DNA of 64,000 nucleotides from CAYJPA01 sp964371945 (GCA_964371945.1 CAYJPA010000015.1:14144-78143), one strand, 5' to 3'. Shown: positions 54,313 to 63,692, counted from the first letter of the stretch. A program made the numbers and translations. The notes: a model not told the origin generated them from the sequence alone.

Positions 54313-55503
54313 CTACATGCGACCGAACAAGCCCCCGAGTCGTTCGACCGCTTTCTCAAGCAGTTCGTCGCCCGTGGCGAACGAAAGCCGAATGTGTCCT
54401 TCTCCTGCCGCGCCAAACGCAATCCCAGGCACCACGGCAACGTGAGCTTCTTCCAACGCGCGATCAGAGAAGGTCACTGAATCGAGACCAGTCCCGCGAA
54501 TGTCGGCGAAGGCATAGAAGGCGCCCTCAGCTGGCTCGCACTCTATGCCTCTTATCATATTCAGTCCTCGTGCAACTGCCATTCGGCGTCGATCCCAAGC
54601 GCTAACCATCTCGCCAATGAAATTCTGTGGCCCCGTGAGCGCCGCGACCGCGCCGGCTTGAGCGAACGACGTTGCTTGAGTGACTGAGTGGCTGTGCACC
54701 TTCGCTATTTCATTGATGAAGGCTCTTGGTCCCGCAACGTAGCCGACGCGCCAGCCGGTCATCGCGTATGCCTTTGACAATCCGTTGAAGGTGAGGGTTC
54801 GCTCCCACATACCCGGCCGCGCCGCGATACTCCGATGCACATGATCGTCGTAGACGATCTTCTCGTACATCTCATCGGTCAAAACAATCAGATCGTGTCT
54901 GATCGCGAGATCAGCTATCGCCGCGAATTCACCGTCATCGAGCACGCGACCGGTTGGGTTGTTCGGCGAGTTGACCATGATCACTCGCGTGTTCGGGGTA
55001 ACGTGCGCCTCCAGGACTTGCGGCGTAACGCGCCAGTTGTCGTCCGGCCGCAACCCAACGTGCACGACGGCGCCGCCCGCCATCTCGACCATCGGAGCGT
55101 ACGACACCCAGGCTGGTTCTAGGATCATGACATCCACACCGGGCTCGACCAAGGCCATAACCGCTTCGAAAAGTGATTGCTTGCCGCCGGGAGTGACGAT
55201 GATCTCGTTTGGATCGTAAGTGAGCCCGTTGTCGGTCAGAAGCTTGGCAGCGATTGCTTTCTTCAGCGCCGGTGTGCCGTTGCTCGCGACGTAGTGCGTG
55301 TCGCCCGCGTTCATCGCGTCGGCCGCTGCCTTGCGAACATGCTCGGGCGTAATGAAATCGGGATCGCCACCGCCGAGATCGATCACGTCGATCCCCTTGG
55401 CCTTGAGTGCCCGGGCCTTGTCAGAAACAGCGAGTGTCGGGGACGGAACGGCGTCGCGAACCCGCGCGGCGAAAAAATCGAGCGGCAGCCGGTGGGTCTG
55501 CAC
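54313..55503 (-). CDS. Pyridoxal-phosphate aminotransferase, class I (aspartate-type)
   Basis: 396 aa. AspC-like fold with N-terminal LGGGDPDFITPEHVRKAA, NSPNNPTGRVLDDGEF, and the PLP-lysine motif NGLSKAYAMTGWRVGYVAGP; the substrate-binding Arg is near GHIRLSFA. Makes aspartate or aromatic amino acids. GTG 55503 follows GAGGAGG. Stands alone. Confidence 0.93.
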   Translation of the reverse strand: MQTHRLPLDFFAARVRDAVPSPTLAVSDKARALKAKGIDVIDLGGGDPDFITPEHVRKAAADAMNAGDTHYVASNGTPALKKAIAAKLLTDNGLTYDPNEIIVTPGGKQSLFEAVMALVEPGVDVMILEPAWVSYAPMVEMAGGAVVHVGLRPDDNWRVTPQVLEAHVTPNTRVIMVNSPNNPTGRVLDDGEFAAIADLAIRHDLIVLTDEMYEKIVYDDHVHRSIAARPGMWERTLTFNGLSKAYAMTGWRVGYVAGPRAFINEIAKVHSHSVTQATSFAQAGAVAALTGPQNFIGEMVSAWDRRRMAVARGLNMIRGIECEPAEGAFYAFADIRGTGLDSVTFSDRALEEAHVAVVPGIAFGAAGEGHIRLSFATGDELLEKAVERLGGLFGRM

Positions 55504-55696
55504 GATGTCCTCCTCAGAATTCCAGTGAAATACGACGGGAAAACTGAAACTCGTTGTGACTTCTACCGGCTGGCGCGCTCAGTTCGACTCAGCCTTCGCA
55601 GGGATTCACTCCGGGCCAGTTTCCTGACAGCGATTCTATCATCGGAGGTCTGTGGCAACCGTGTGCCGCGATCACAACATCCACGGCCAGGATCGG

Positions 55697-55723
55697 TTAG
55701 CACTCGTTCTTGAAGAGTGCTAA
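55697..55723. promoter_or_regulatory. CIRCE operator (HrcA-binding site)
   Basis: Perfect inverted repeat TTAGCACTC-N9-GAGTGCTAA, the canonical CIRCE element. It lies about 100 bp before groES, so the HrcA repressor should control groESL in heat stress. Confidence 0.97.
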
Positions 55724-55821
55724 TCCGCATGCTAGCATGTCTGACGCAGACAATCGGATGCCGTCTTGATGCCTTGAATCAACACGGCAATGGTCAGTAT
55801 CTAGAGGAGGGACAAGTACTC

Positions 55822-56124
55822 ATGGGCGAAGTCGCAACAAAGCTCCGGCCACTGGCAGATCGAGTCGTGATCAAGCCCCTTGCGCGCGAGGAGACCACGA
55901 GAAGCGGCATCGTGCTCCCGGACACGTCGAAAGAGAAGCCGCAACGCGGAATCATCATCGCTGCCGGCGAAGGTCGACGCGACGACGACGGTGATCGCAT
56001 CCCGCTCGATGTCAAAGCCGGCGATGAAGTGCTCTTTGCGAAGTACGCTGGCACAGAGTTCAAACTGGACGATGAAGAACTCTTGATCCTGGCTGAGAAG
56101 GACATTTTGGCGATTGTTAGCTAG
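55822..56124 (+). CDS. groES: Co-chaperonin GroES
   Basis: 100 aa. Lid of the GroEL folding chamber. Reads TKLRPLADRVVIKPLAREETTRSGIVLPDTSKEKPQRGIIIAAGEG (mobile loop and beta-barrel), then LFAKYAGTEFKLDDEELLILAEKDILAIV. ATG 55822 has GAGGAGG upstream; a frame open from 55717 is not supported. CIRCE site upstream. Confidence 0.97.
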   Translation: MGEVATKLRPLADRVVIKPLAREETTRSGIVLPDTSKEKPQRGIIIAAGEGRRDDDGDRIPLDVKAGDEVLFAKYAGTEFKLDDEELLILAEKDILAIVS

Positions 56125-56223
56125 CTGTGAGCTTCTGGCCACAAGCATCGGGTCGACTGAAGAACCGGGTCCGCCATTCTTCCCCGGGGACGAATCCCAC
56201 GGGATAATCAAGGAGTAGTCAAA

Positions 56224-57861
56224 ATGGCAAAACAATTGGAGTTCAATGAGCAGGCGAGACGATCCTTGAAAGAGGGCGTCGATGTTCTGGCCAACGCGGT
56301 CAAGACGACACTTGGTCCGAAGGGCCGCAACGTCGCGCTCGACAAGAAATATGGCGCCCCGACCGTCACCCATGACGGCGTGACGGTGGCAAAGGAGATC
56401 GAGCTCGAGAATCCGTTCGCGAATATGGGCGCGCAGCTTCTGAAGGAAGCAGCGACTAAGACCAATGATGTTGCCGGCGATGGCACCACTACGGCAACCG
56501 TGCTCGCCCAGGCGATCGTTCATGAAGGCATGCGCAACGTTGCCGCCGGCGCGAACGCGATGCAGCTTAAGCGTGGGATTGATCTCGCCACCGAAGCCCT
56601 GATCGAGCGTATCCAGGAAATGGCGACCGAGGTTGTGAGCAAGGAAGAGATCGCGCAGGTCGCTTCCATTTCTGCCGCGGACAAAGAGGTCGGCGACCTC
56701 ATCGCCGAAGTCATGGAGAAGGTCGGCAAGGACGGTGTTATCACCGTCGAAGAGTCCAAGGGGCTTCAGTTCGAGACTGAGTACACCGAGGGCATGCAGA
56801 TCGATCGCGGCTACATCTCGCCCTACTTCGTCACCAACACCGAGCGGATGGAAGCCGAGCTCGAAGAGCCCTTCATCCTTATCACCGACAAGAAGATCAG
56901 CGCGATCGCCGATATTCTCCCTGCGCTGGAGAAGGTTGCGACCGCGCGCGCACCGTTCGTGATCATCGCCGAGGATGTCGATGGCGAAGCCCTCGCCACC
57001 CTCGTCGTGAACAAGCTACGCGGCACGATCAACGTTCTGGCCGTCAAAGCGCCGGGCTTCGGCGATCGCCGCAAGGAAATGCTGCGCGACATCGCTGTCC
57101 TCACCGGTGGTCAGGTGATCTCGGAGGAGATCGGCCGCAAGCTCGACAGCACGACCATTGAAGATCTCGGGCGAGCTCGCCGCGTGATCGCCACCAAAGA
57201 CAACACCACCTTCATTGAGGGATATGGCGACGAGGCCGCGATCAAGGGTCGGGTCGAGCAGATCCGTGCTCAAATCGAGACCACGACCAGCGATTTCGAT
57301 CGCGAGAAGCTGCAGGAGCGGCTTGCGAAGCTCTCCGGCGGCGTGGCCGTGATCAAAGTCGGGGCCGCAACCGAGACTGAGCTCAAAGAGAAGAAGCACC
57401 GCGTCGAGGACGCCCTTTCGGCGACTCGGGCCGCCGTTGAAGAGGGCATCGTTCCGGGCGGCGGCGTTGCATTGATCAACGCCCTTCCAGCCCTGGATGG
57501 CATCAAGGCCGAAGGCGATATCCTGACCGGCGTCAATATCCTTCGCCGCGCGCTCGAGGAGCCGCTTCGCGGCATCGCCGGCAACGCGGGCAAAGATGGC
57601 GCGGTCATTATCGAGATGGTCCGCCGGGCGCAGAAGGAACAAAGCAATTCCAACATCGGCTATGACGTCATCTCCGAAAGCTACGTCGACATGCTCAAAG
57701 CGGGCATCATTGACCCGGCAAAGGTGACGCGTTCGGCAGTCGAGAACGCGGCGTCGATCGCATCGATGATCCTGACCACGGAAGCTCTCATCTCCGACAA
57801 GCCTGAGGAGAAGAGTGCGCCGATGATGCCGCCGGGCGGAATGGGTGGAATGGATTACTAG
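56224..57861 (+). CDS. groEL: Chaperonin GroEL
   Basis: 545 aa. Complete 60-kDa chaperonin: KTTLGPKGRNVALDKKYG, the ATPase motif AGDGTTTATVLAQAI, RGYISPYFVTN, and a GGM-rich end (GGMGGMDY). Second gene of the operon, 99 bp after groES, ATG preceded by AGGAG. Heat-inducible through CIRCE. Confidence 0.98.
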   Translation: MAKQLEFNEQARRSLKEGVDVLANAVKTTLGPKGRNVALDKKYGAPTVTHDGVTVAKEIELENPFANMGAQLLKEAATKTNDVAGDGTTTATVLAQAIVHEGMRNVAAGANAMQLKRGIDLATEALIERIQEMATEVVSKEEIAQVASISAADKEVGDLIAEVMEKVGKDGVITVEESKGLQFETEYTEGMQIDRGYISPYFVTNTERMEAELEEPFILITDKKISAIADILPALEKVATARAPFVIIAEDVDGEALATLVVNKLRGTINVLAVKAPGFGDRRKEMLRDIAVLTGGQVISEEIGRKLDSTTIEDLGRARRVIATKDNTTFIEGYGDEAAIKGRVEQIRAQIETTTSDFDREKLQERLAKLSGGVAVIKVGAATETELKEKKHRVEDALSATRAAVEEGIVPGGGVALINALPALDGIKAEGDILTGVNILRRALEEPLRGIAGNAGKDGAVIIEMVRRAQKEQSNSNIGYDVISESYVDMLKAGIIDPAKVTRSAVENAASIASMILTTEALISDKPEEKSAPMMPPGGMGGMDY

Positions 57862-57917
57862 GTCGCTGCCGCTAGCCGCTAGCCGCTAGCTACCAGCCTC
57901 AAGCGTCAAGTTGGTGA

Positions 57918-57951
57918 ACGGGCGTGCCCAAGCGGGCGCGCCCGTTTTCTC
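57918..57951 (+). terminator. Rho-independent terminator of groESL
   Basis: A 12-bp stem (57918-57929 with 57934-57945, one G-T pair) with an AAGC loop is followed by TTTTCT, 57 bp after groEL. Confidence 0.9.
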
Positions 57952-58053
57952 CTATGTTTGGTCGTGACAGAGATCGTGTCGTTGCGATCCGCCAAGGGGA
58001 ATGGCATCCTAAGGACGATTCGTGGCAACGCCTGAGGAGCCTAGGAGAGCATA

Positions 58054-58494
58054 ATGGTTGCACAACTAGAGGTTGACGAGGAGTTCGCCGTGGAGCTCGA
58101 TTTCTTGTCGAGATTTGGGGTAGTACCGCCGTTCAACGATGATCATGATCTGAGCAACATCTTCTTAGCGATTAGGAGTCAGAAAGGCTGGCAGCCTAGC
58201 GTCCGAAAGGAGTCTGCAGGGTGGCGGGCCGAAGTTAGAGAATGGAGAACGATTTCTCAATCGCACGTCGCAATCGGGCGCGATGAAGATCGAATTCGTG
58301 CGGTTCTTAAGGCGTTGAGTCAGGCGCTGTCGTGGCAGAGCCGGGAAGAGGAATTCGAATCGTTCGATCGCAGTGTGAGAACTCTGCTCGGGTTCGGCGG
58401 CAAGGAATTCCTCGAGCGGTGGGAAAGAAACGAACTCGACGTAAACGACCCGATGATTAGTCACTTGTTGATCTTGCGCCCTCTTGGATACTAG
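58054..58494 (+). CDS. Unknown protein, first gene of an overlapping pair
   Basis: 146 aa, acidic start (LEVDEEFAVELDFLSRFG), then SSNIFLAIR-type helices. No recognised domain. It overlaps the next gene by 11 bp: its last codons (LGY stop) contain the start of the second frame. It begins at ATG 58054 with CTAGGAGAG upstream. Paired genes of this size often act together, but no role is evident. Confidence 0.65.
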   Translation: MVAQLEVDEEFAVELDFLSRFGVVPPFNDDHDLSNIFLAIRSQKGWQPSVRKESAGWRAEVREWRTISQSHVAIGRDEDRIRAVLKALSQALSWQSREEEFESFDRSVRTLLGFGGKEFLERWERNELDVNDPMISHLLILRPLGY

Positions 58495-59044
58495 GCAGCA
58501 TGGCGAGGCCGTTCAGGCATTTGTTGATCCACTGCAGGCGGCGTGTCGATGCTTTTCTCACAAAGGCTTGGTACAAGGCTTCAGAGTAATTGACCGCCAA
58601 TACGAAGGAACGCTCAAGCTGGAGCAAACAAGATTGGCACCTGTCGAAGGTCCGGCCCTGTCGATTGAGATCGGGTTGCGATTTCATGTGCGCGGCGACG
58701 AATTTTCGCGAAAGCGCTTCGTCGTGAATGCAACGCGTTACACATACTCCATATTGCGGGAAGTACGAGAGTGGTTTTCTTACCAATGGGACCCGACCGC
58801 GACTCGGCCCGGGGCGGTAAGCGATCCTCATGTGCATATCGGAAAATACGATACAGAGCTCGCACTTGCGCGCATTCATCTTCCGACAGGATTCGTGCCA
58901 TTCACCGCTGTGCTCAGAATGCTCATGCGCGACCTCGGAGTTCCACCACTTCGAGTGCCCGCGAGGACCGACTTGGAGACGCAAGCCACAACGCTTGCGA
59001 TTCTTGATGTCGCGGAAGATGTCCTGATACGCTCAGTGTCCTGA
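58484..59044 (+). CDS. Unknown protein, second gene of an overlapping pair
   Basis: 186 aa. Soluble, with DPHVHIGKYDTELALARIHLPTGFVPFTAVLRMLM in the C-terminal half, including a His-x-His pattern that could bind metal. I recall that other unknown proteins carry a similar HxH ... HLPTG block, but cannot name a family. Starts at TTG 58484, inside the previous stop. Tight overlap implies translational coupling. Confidence 0.6.
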   Translation: MDTRQHGEAVQAFVDPLQAACRCFSHKGLVQGFRVIDRQYEGTLKLEQTRLAPVEGPALSIEIGLRFHVRGDEFSRKRFVVNATRYTYSILREVREWFSYQWDPTATRPGAVSDPHVHIGKYDTELALARIHLPTGFVPFTAVLRMLMRDLGVPPLRVPARTDLETQATTLAILDVAEDVLIRSVS

Positions 59045-59080
59045 ATTGCGACATCGAAACCTGAGCGAAATTTTCAGTGA

Positions 59081-59374
59081 TCACGTCGTGTCGTCTCGGT
59101 CCTTTCCTTCGCCGAACATGGGGGTGAGGATTCTGGGGAAGACGCGGCGACCGAACTGCTCGATGATGATCGCTTGGGTGGGACAGACTTTGGCGGCGGC
59201 AAAGAACTGTTCGATCGTCGCCAAATCCTCGTTCTCGATCATCGCCACGCCGGTCTCTTCATCCATCGTGAAGATGCCCGGCGCCGCATAGGTGCAGCGA
59301 GCATTGGCGACGCATCGCTTAGCGTCGATCCAGACCTTCGTGCCGGTTCCTGTCGTTGCCTCTAGCGATCCCAC
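59081..59374 (-). CDS. Single-cluster ferredoxin (P450-type)
   Basis: 97 aa from GTG 59374 (GGAGG upstream). Iron-sulfur ligands in RCVANARCTYAAPGIF and a later CP(T)QAI. The spacing C-x5-C...C, with one ligand replaced, fits a 3Fe-4S ferredoxin that serves cytochromes P450. No P450 is adjacent. A GTGTKVWID start is typical. Confidence 0.85.
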   Translation of the reverse strand: MGSLEATTGTGTKVWIDAKRCVANARCTYAAPGIFTMDEETGVAMIENEDLATIEQFFAAAKVCPTQAIIIEQFGRRVFPRILTPMFGEGKDRDDTT

Positions 59375-59562
59375 GTCTGTAACCCTCCGCGTCGATGACA
59401 AAGCTCGGTTCAGGGTAACAGAGCGACGTATGGAAGGTTCCGAACCAGCGTTTTCGCACTATTGCGAAATCCGCCTCGGTCCTGTAATCGCGCATTTTAT
59501 TGCGCCTGCAATTTGCGAGCGCGACAAATCGCACGGCTACAAGGTTCCGTACCTTCCAGACT

Positions 59563-61326
59563 CTATCTCGGGATGATCGGCAGGATCAGCCGTGAGGGAT
59601 GTGCCACGTCGTGATAGATGGTCTGAATGGCGGGTTTCATCTCGATTTCCTGACCGAACGTGCCGCCGGTATTCATGTTCCGGTCGAATCGCGGGAAATT
59701 GCTGCTCGCGACTTCCAGACCGATCCGATGCCCCACCTTGAACAAATTCGCCGTCGACCAGAGATCGATCGTGTACTCGGCGATCTCGCCCTGTGGAAGC
59801 AATTCCGCCTTGTTCGTTCCATTGCGGTATCGTGCCCGGATGATTCCGTCGGTCAGATTCCGAACAGAACCATTGGGAAAGATGTCGACCAGCTTGCCGG
59901 TGAAATCTGTGTCTGGAGCCGTTGTTTCCGCCCAGAGCTTCAAAACGATCGGGCCGGTAACTTCAGTCTCTTGCTCGAGCGGGGGCGTGGCGAACAGAAG
60001 CACATCGGTTCGTGTTTCGATCTCGCTTTGGTCGTAGATCCCGGCAAACAAGCGAGTGGGAAAGCAGCATGTCTGGCCGCCGTGGCTCGGAACTGGGTGA
60101 TATGGATCGTAGAGGAAGTGATCTGGGCGCTCCTCGCCCGGAGCTGTCGTGGACAGCGAGCCGTCGCCTGCGCTCGAGTTCGCGCCGCCGTCACTATGAA
60201 GGTAGTAATCGGTGAACTGGGTGCGGGCGAGCGGCCATTCGTGCTCGTAGTGCCAGACATTTTCGCCCATGACGAAGACCTTGACCGGCGGCTGCGAACC
60301 GATACCGCTGTCGATTCCCTTCAACCAGTAGTCCATGAACGCCAGTTGTTCCTGATGAATGTTGATGCCAATCGGCGCCAATCCTTGACCAGCATTCAGG
60401 CCAAAGTCCACCGATCCGGCAGCTGATGCAGGTGGAGTCGTGTGGGTCCATGCACCGAGCGTCAGCCTGCTGCCCGATCTAGCTTCGCCGGTGGACCCTT
60501 TGGCACAAACCCCGGTGAAGTTGCGAATTGTTCCGTCCAGGAAGATGTCGTACCAGCCGCCGTGGTTGTAGGCGGGCACTTCTATGTCGCTGTGCCGGTC
60601 CTGGATGCTGACCGCCTTCCAGAAATCGCCGCGAGCTGGATGCGAAAGCCACTCATGAAAGTATGGCGAGAGCTCGCGATCAATCGGAAAATCGCTCAGT
60701 GGCAGCGTCCTCACCGTTGCGTCCATGTGGTCGACCGCATCGATCAGACGCTGGCTTTTCTCAGCAAAATCGGCGAGCGGAGTTCGTGAGTGCTGCCGGA
60801 CTAAATCGGCCGCGGTGAAGTATGGCAGGACCCAGTTGCACATGAATCCCCATTCGAACGCGCCGCCCTGGTAGGTCCAGCCTTCGTAATAGTCTGAGGC
60901 CGTGAAGCAAGGCACGATGCACCTGAGACTCGGCGGCTTCGCGACCGCGGCGAGCCATTGCGTTGCGCCGACATACGACGTGCCGAACATGCCGACCTTG
61001 CCGTCCGACCATGACTGCGCTCCGCACCACTCCACCGTGTCGTAGCCGTCATTGATCTCCTGATGGAATGGTTTGAATTCTCCGTCGGAGGTGTAGCGCC
61101 CGCGGCAATCCTGGATGACAACAACGTAACCGCGCCCAACCGCTCCGAAAATGTCGGTTTCGGTCTGGCCGTTTCGATAGTCTTGCTTGTTGTATGGGGT
61201 GCGCTGTAGCAGCACAGGGTACTTGCCGTCGTTGTCTTGCCGGAACACATCCGCGTAGAGAATCGTGCCGTCACGCATTTGAACACTGACATCTCGCGTG
61301 ACTTTGATATCCCATGGCGTTCGCAT
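59563..61326 (-). CDS. CocE/NonD-family hydrolase (S15-type)
   Basis: 587 aa. Alpha/beta-hydrolase acyl esterase or X-Pro dipeptidyl-peptidase class. N-terminal DGTILYADVFR; nucleophile in KVGMFGTSYVGATQW; CocE-type cap; C-terminal jelly-roll (RNGTNKAELLPQGEIAEYTIDLWSTANLFKVGHRIGLEVASSNFPRFDRN). ATG 61326 follows GGGAG. Substrate (peptide or ester) not predictable. Confidence 0.9.
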   Translation of the reverse strand: MRTPWDIKVTRDVSVQMRDGTILYADVFRQDNDGKYPVLLQRTPYNKQDYRNGQTETDIFGAVGRGYVVVIQDCRGRYTSDGEFKPFHQEINDGYDTVEWCGAQSWSDGKVGMFGTSYVGATQWLAAVAKPPSLRCIVPCFTASDYYEGWTYQGGAFEWGFMCNWVLPYFTAADLVRQHSRTPLADFAEKSQRLIDAVDHMDATVRTLPLSDFPIDRELSPYFHEWLSHPARGDFWKAVSIQDRHSDIEVPAYNHGGWYDIFLDGTIRNFTGVCAKGSTGEARSGSRLTLGAWTHTTPPASAAGSVDFGLNAGQGLAPIGINIHQEQLAFMDYWLKGIDSGIGSQPPVKVFVMGENVWHYEHEWPLARTQFTDYYLHSDGGANSSAGDGSLSTTAPGEERPDHFLYDPYHPVPSHGGQTCCFPTRLFAGIYDQSEIETRTDVLLFATPPLEQETEVTGPIVLKLWAETTAPDTDFTGKLVDIFPNGSVRNLTDGIIRARYRNGTNKAELLPQGEIAEYTIDLWSTANLFKVGHRIGLEVASSNFPRFDRNMNTGGTFGQEIEMKPAIQTIYHDVAHPSRLILPIIPR

Positions 61327-61571
61327 CGAAGCCGATCTCCCTTGCTGCAAACGAAAAACGCGCCCGATTCGGAAGACATCGACACTGAGCTATCATGTCG
61401 CGCTACTGGTGAAAATACCTTACGAACCGTGTCGCAAGTTACCATGACTCCTGGCGCGGCGCGAGAGAGTCGAGTTGTGATTGCTGGCGTGAAACGTGCA
61501 GGACGTTCCAATGTGCCCATGGAACGCATCGGACGTATGGCGCTCAGTTTGAGATTACCCGGAGCTGCTGG

Positions 61572-62162
61572 CTGCTGAAGCGACTGATAGCGTCACTCAT
61601 TTTCATAGGACTGATCGCCGCCGGCAGCGCCCTCGGCGCGATTACCCCGGCGCGCCAGGAAGCCGCCTTGTTCGATATCGAGTCGAGCGCCGAAAACATT
61701 GCACTATTTCCGGTCGAATTCAGTTCGCCGGCGAGGGCTACTATTCGTGCGGGAAGCTTCACGATCGCCCCCGGCCAGTCGTCTTTGACGCTTGAGGCGA
61801 CAGGTACGCTTGTCGTCTCAGTTCAAACTGGCTCGTTGCTGCTGACTGCCGACCGGCCGATCGAAGGCACAGAGATCTTTGGCGATGGAACCGCGGACAG
61901 ATTGCTGCCTGAAACCAGTTCTCGTGCGTTGGGCGACGGCACCGGCGGCGTATTCCCCGTCACTGCCGGCTTCCCCGTGTCCAGTCGCCCTCGCTACTTC
62001 GAGATCGACGCCGGCAACGGAGCAGTCATCGAGGAGGGGACAATCATTCGATTCACATCAGTTGGCGCCGAACCCGTTCAGGTGTTGTTCATCACCGTGA
62101 CATCTCAACCAGCCGATGAGTCATCGGGCCGGCAATCGACAGGGAGCGTGGCGTTCAATTAG
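61572..62162 (+). CDS. Secreted protein of unknown function, non-ATG start
   Basis: About 197 aa. A signal-like helix (RLIASLIFIGLIAAGSALG) is followed by a beta-rich domain (RAGSFTIAPGQSSLTLEATGTLVVSVQTGSLLLT; PRYFEIDAGNGAVIEEGTIIRF), reminiscent of a cupin-like barrel. No ATG, GTG or TTG precedes the helix in frame. CTG at 61572, seven bases after CCGGAG, is the best candidate. TTG 61668 would lose the signal. It is followed 11 bp later by a similar gene. Confidence 0.6.
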   Translation: MLKRLIASLIFIGLIAAGSALGAITPARQEAALFDIESSAENIALFPVEFSSPARATIRAGSFTIAPGQSSLTLEATGTLVVSVQTGSLLLTADRPIEGTEIFGDGTADRLLPETSSRALGDGTGGVFPVTAGFPVSSRPRYFEIDAGNGAVIEEGTIIRFTSVGAEPVQVLFITVTSQPADESSGRQSTGSVAFN

Positions 62163-62173
62163 GAGGAACCAGG

Positions 62174-62737
62174 ATGAAGCGGAACCGATTGGTCATCGTC
62201 ATCATTGGATGCTTTCTTCTCGCGGGAATGTTTGGTACGGCCCGGAGCGACCGCGGCTCCGCTCAAGAAGCCGCCACTCCGACCGTCACCCCCACCGCTC
62301 CCCCAACAGCGACTCCATTGCCCACACCGACGGCCTTTCCGCTGCAAAAGATGACCTTCAATCTGTTTGCGACCGCTGACATTCAATTGGCAACTGACGG
62401 GCCGTCGTACATTCGAGCGGCATCAATAAGCGTCGCGGCTGGCATGGCCTCGCTGCCGTTCACGAATGAGGGTCAGACCCTGCTTGCAGTCACAGCCGGC
62501 AAAATCGTTCTCACGTCGGACTCAGCAGTTGTGACCGTGACCGATATAGCGTTCGTCGCGGGACTGGTGCCCGTAGCAGCTTCACCTGGACCACTCGATG
62601 AGATTGTGGTGAGCGCTGGAGAGCAGATTTATCTCCCGGCGGGTTCGACCACAACCATTCGCAACGATACCACCGCGCCGGCGAGTATCATCATCGTCGC
62701 TGTCGTTCCATTTCCGTCGTTGACGCCGACGCCCTAA
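62174..62737 (+). CDS. Secreted protein of unknown function, Thr/Pro linker
   Basis: 187 aa. Signal peptide (RLVIVIIGCFLLAGMFG), a Pro/Thr linker of 30 residues (PTVTPTAPPTATPLPTPT), then a beta-rich domain similar in layout to the previous protein (SYIRAASISVAAGMASLPF; TAGKIVLTSDSAVVTV; AGSTTTIRN). ATG has AGGAGG upstream. The pair probably form an extracellular complex (inference). Confidence 0.75.
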   Translation: MKRNRLVIVIIGCFLLAGMFGTARSDRGSAQEAATPTVTPTAPPTATPLPTPTAFPLQKMTFNLFATADIQLATDGPSYIRAASISVAAGMASLPFTNEGQTLLAVTAGKIVLTSDSAVVTVTDIAFVAGLVPVAASPGPLDEIVVSAGEQIYLPAGSTTTIRNDTTAPASIIIVAVVPFPSLTPTP

Positions 62738-62779
62738 ACATCGTAATAGGTTGATTCGGGGTGTAACTCCGAAGACAAA

Positions 62780-62808
62780 GCGCCCGCCCATTGGAATGGA
62801 GCGGGCGC
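62780..62808. terminator. Bidirectional terminator hairpin
   Basis: An 8-bp GC stem (62780-62787 with 62801-62808) with an inner CCATT/AATGG stem. Lies between converging genes; the minus-strand exit is T-rich (TTTGTCTT). Confidence 0.75.
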
Positions 62809-62831
62809 GATTTGCTTGGAAACGCGAAGCG

Positions 62832-63092
62832 CTAGTCGTTCTGGTATTCACAATCGTCTTCGCAGATTCCGCGGTTGTGCTTGTAGTCCCACGAGCCGCA
62901 GAAATTGGATTCGCAGTCGGTGTCGAATCGGCATACTCCGCCGTTCGCTCGCTTTCGTGCAGCGGAGGCGGATTTGATTCCCACAAGTCCGATTGCACCG
63001 CCGACCGCGGCCCCAACCGAGACCTTGAGCAACGATCGGCGTGTGCCGCTCGCCGCGGACTTGGCTAACTCATCGAAACGATCTCGGTCCAT
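62832..63092 (-). CDS. Twin-arginine cysteine-rich miniprotein (copy A)
   Basis: 86 aa. Starts with MDRDRFDELAKSAASGTRRSLLK, a twin-arginine export signal, then GAAVGGAIGLVGIKSASAA. The mature part has six cysteines in CRFDTDCESNFCGSW and CEDDCEY, suggesting a disulfide-linked knot. Closely related to the gene at 63417-63692. ATG 63092 follows GGAGGG. No known family named. Likely a secreted peptide of unknown role. Confidence 0.75.
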   Translation of the reverse strand: MDRDRFDELAKSAASGTRRSLLKVSVGAAVGGAIGLVGIKSASAARKRANGGVCRFDTDCESNFCGSWDYKHNRGICEDDCEYQND

Positions 63093-63191
63093 TTCAAGTC
63101 CCTCCATTTTCGGGTTGTCAGAACGACTTGAGCGCGACTCGGGCGCCGCGTCAAAGAGATTTCGCCTACAGGCGCTGTCGTGAGTGTCCGT

Positions 63192-63219
63192 ACTGTACTT
63201 CAAGGGTGCCCAATGTCAA
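63192..63219 (-). promoter_or_regulatory. Promoter of miniprotein copy A
   Basis: TTGACA (63214-63219) and TACAGT (63192-63197) on the minus strand, 16 bp apart. The predicted start lies about 95 nt before the ATG. The same boxes and spacing precede copy B. No gene in the surrounding 63093-63416 stretch. Confidence 0.6.
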
Positions 63220-63337
63220 TCTACGCGCAAATGACGAGATGAGACGGAAACGATGGGCGCGGACCGCAGTAAGAGCAGTAAGAAATGATGTCCTCTAGTA
63301 GCAATGTATGGACTGAAGGGAAACCATAGATGCACCA

Positions 63338-63374
63338 GATCGCGCCACCCAGGATGTGTGTGGAGGGCGCGATC
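63338..63374. terminator. Hairpin downstream of miniprotein copy B
   Basis: A perfect 9-bp stem, GATCGCGCC with GGCGCGATC, 43 bp after the copy B stop. It lacks a T-run but resembles the hairpins at 62780 and 63904. Confidence 0.5.
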
Positions 63375-63416
63375 CAGGGAATTTATTAAGGTTTCCCGTC
63401 CTAATGACTGCGAAGA

Positions 63417-63692
63417 CTAGATTGGCTCGCAGCCGTTGAACGAATACTTGCACTCAGAACTGCAGATCCCTCTGTTGTGTTTGCAGTCAGTGATGGCGCA
63501 GAAATTCGATTGGCAATCTGAATTAGCCCGGCACACGGCCCCATCCGCGCGCTTCCGGGCGGCTGAGGTAGATCGCAGCCCGGTGAGCCCTAAGGCACCG
63601 CCAAACGCGGCTCCAATCGATGCCTTGATTAGCGCACGGCGAGATCCGCTCGCGGCAGTCATTGCCAGTTCGTCCATTCGTGACTTGCCCAC
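63417..63692 (-). CDS. Twin-arginine cysteine-rich miniprotein (copy B)
   Basis: 91 aa, starting GTG 63692 (GGAGGG upstream). Twin-arginine signal SGSRRALIKASIGAAFGGALGL followed by a mature domain with eight cysteines (CRANSDCQSNFCAITDC; CSSECKYSFNGC). Same layout as copy A, so a tandem duplication. The C-terminus differs, which suggests divergent binding. Confidence 0.75.
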   Translation of the reverse strand: MGKSRMDELAMTAASGSRRALIKASIGAAFGGALGLTGLRSTSAARKRADGAVCRANSDCQSNFCAITDCKHNRGICSSECKYSFNGCEPI

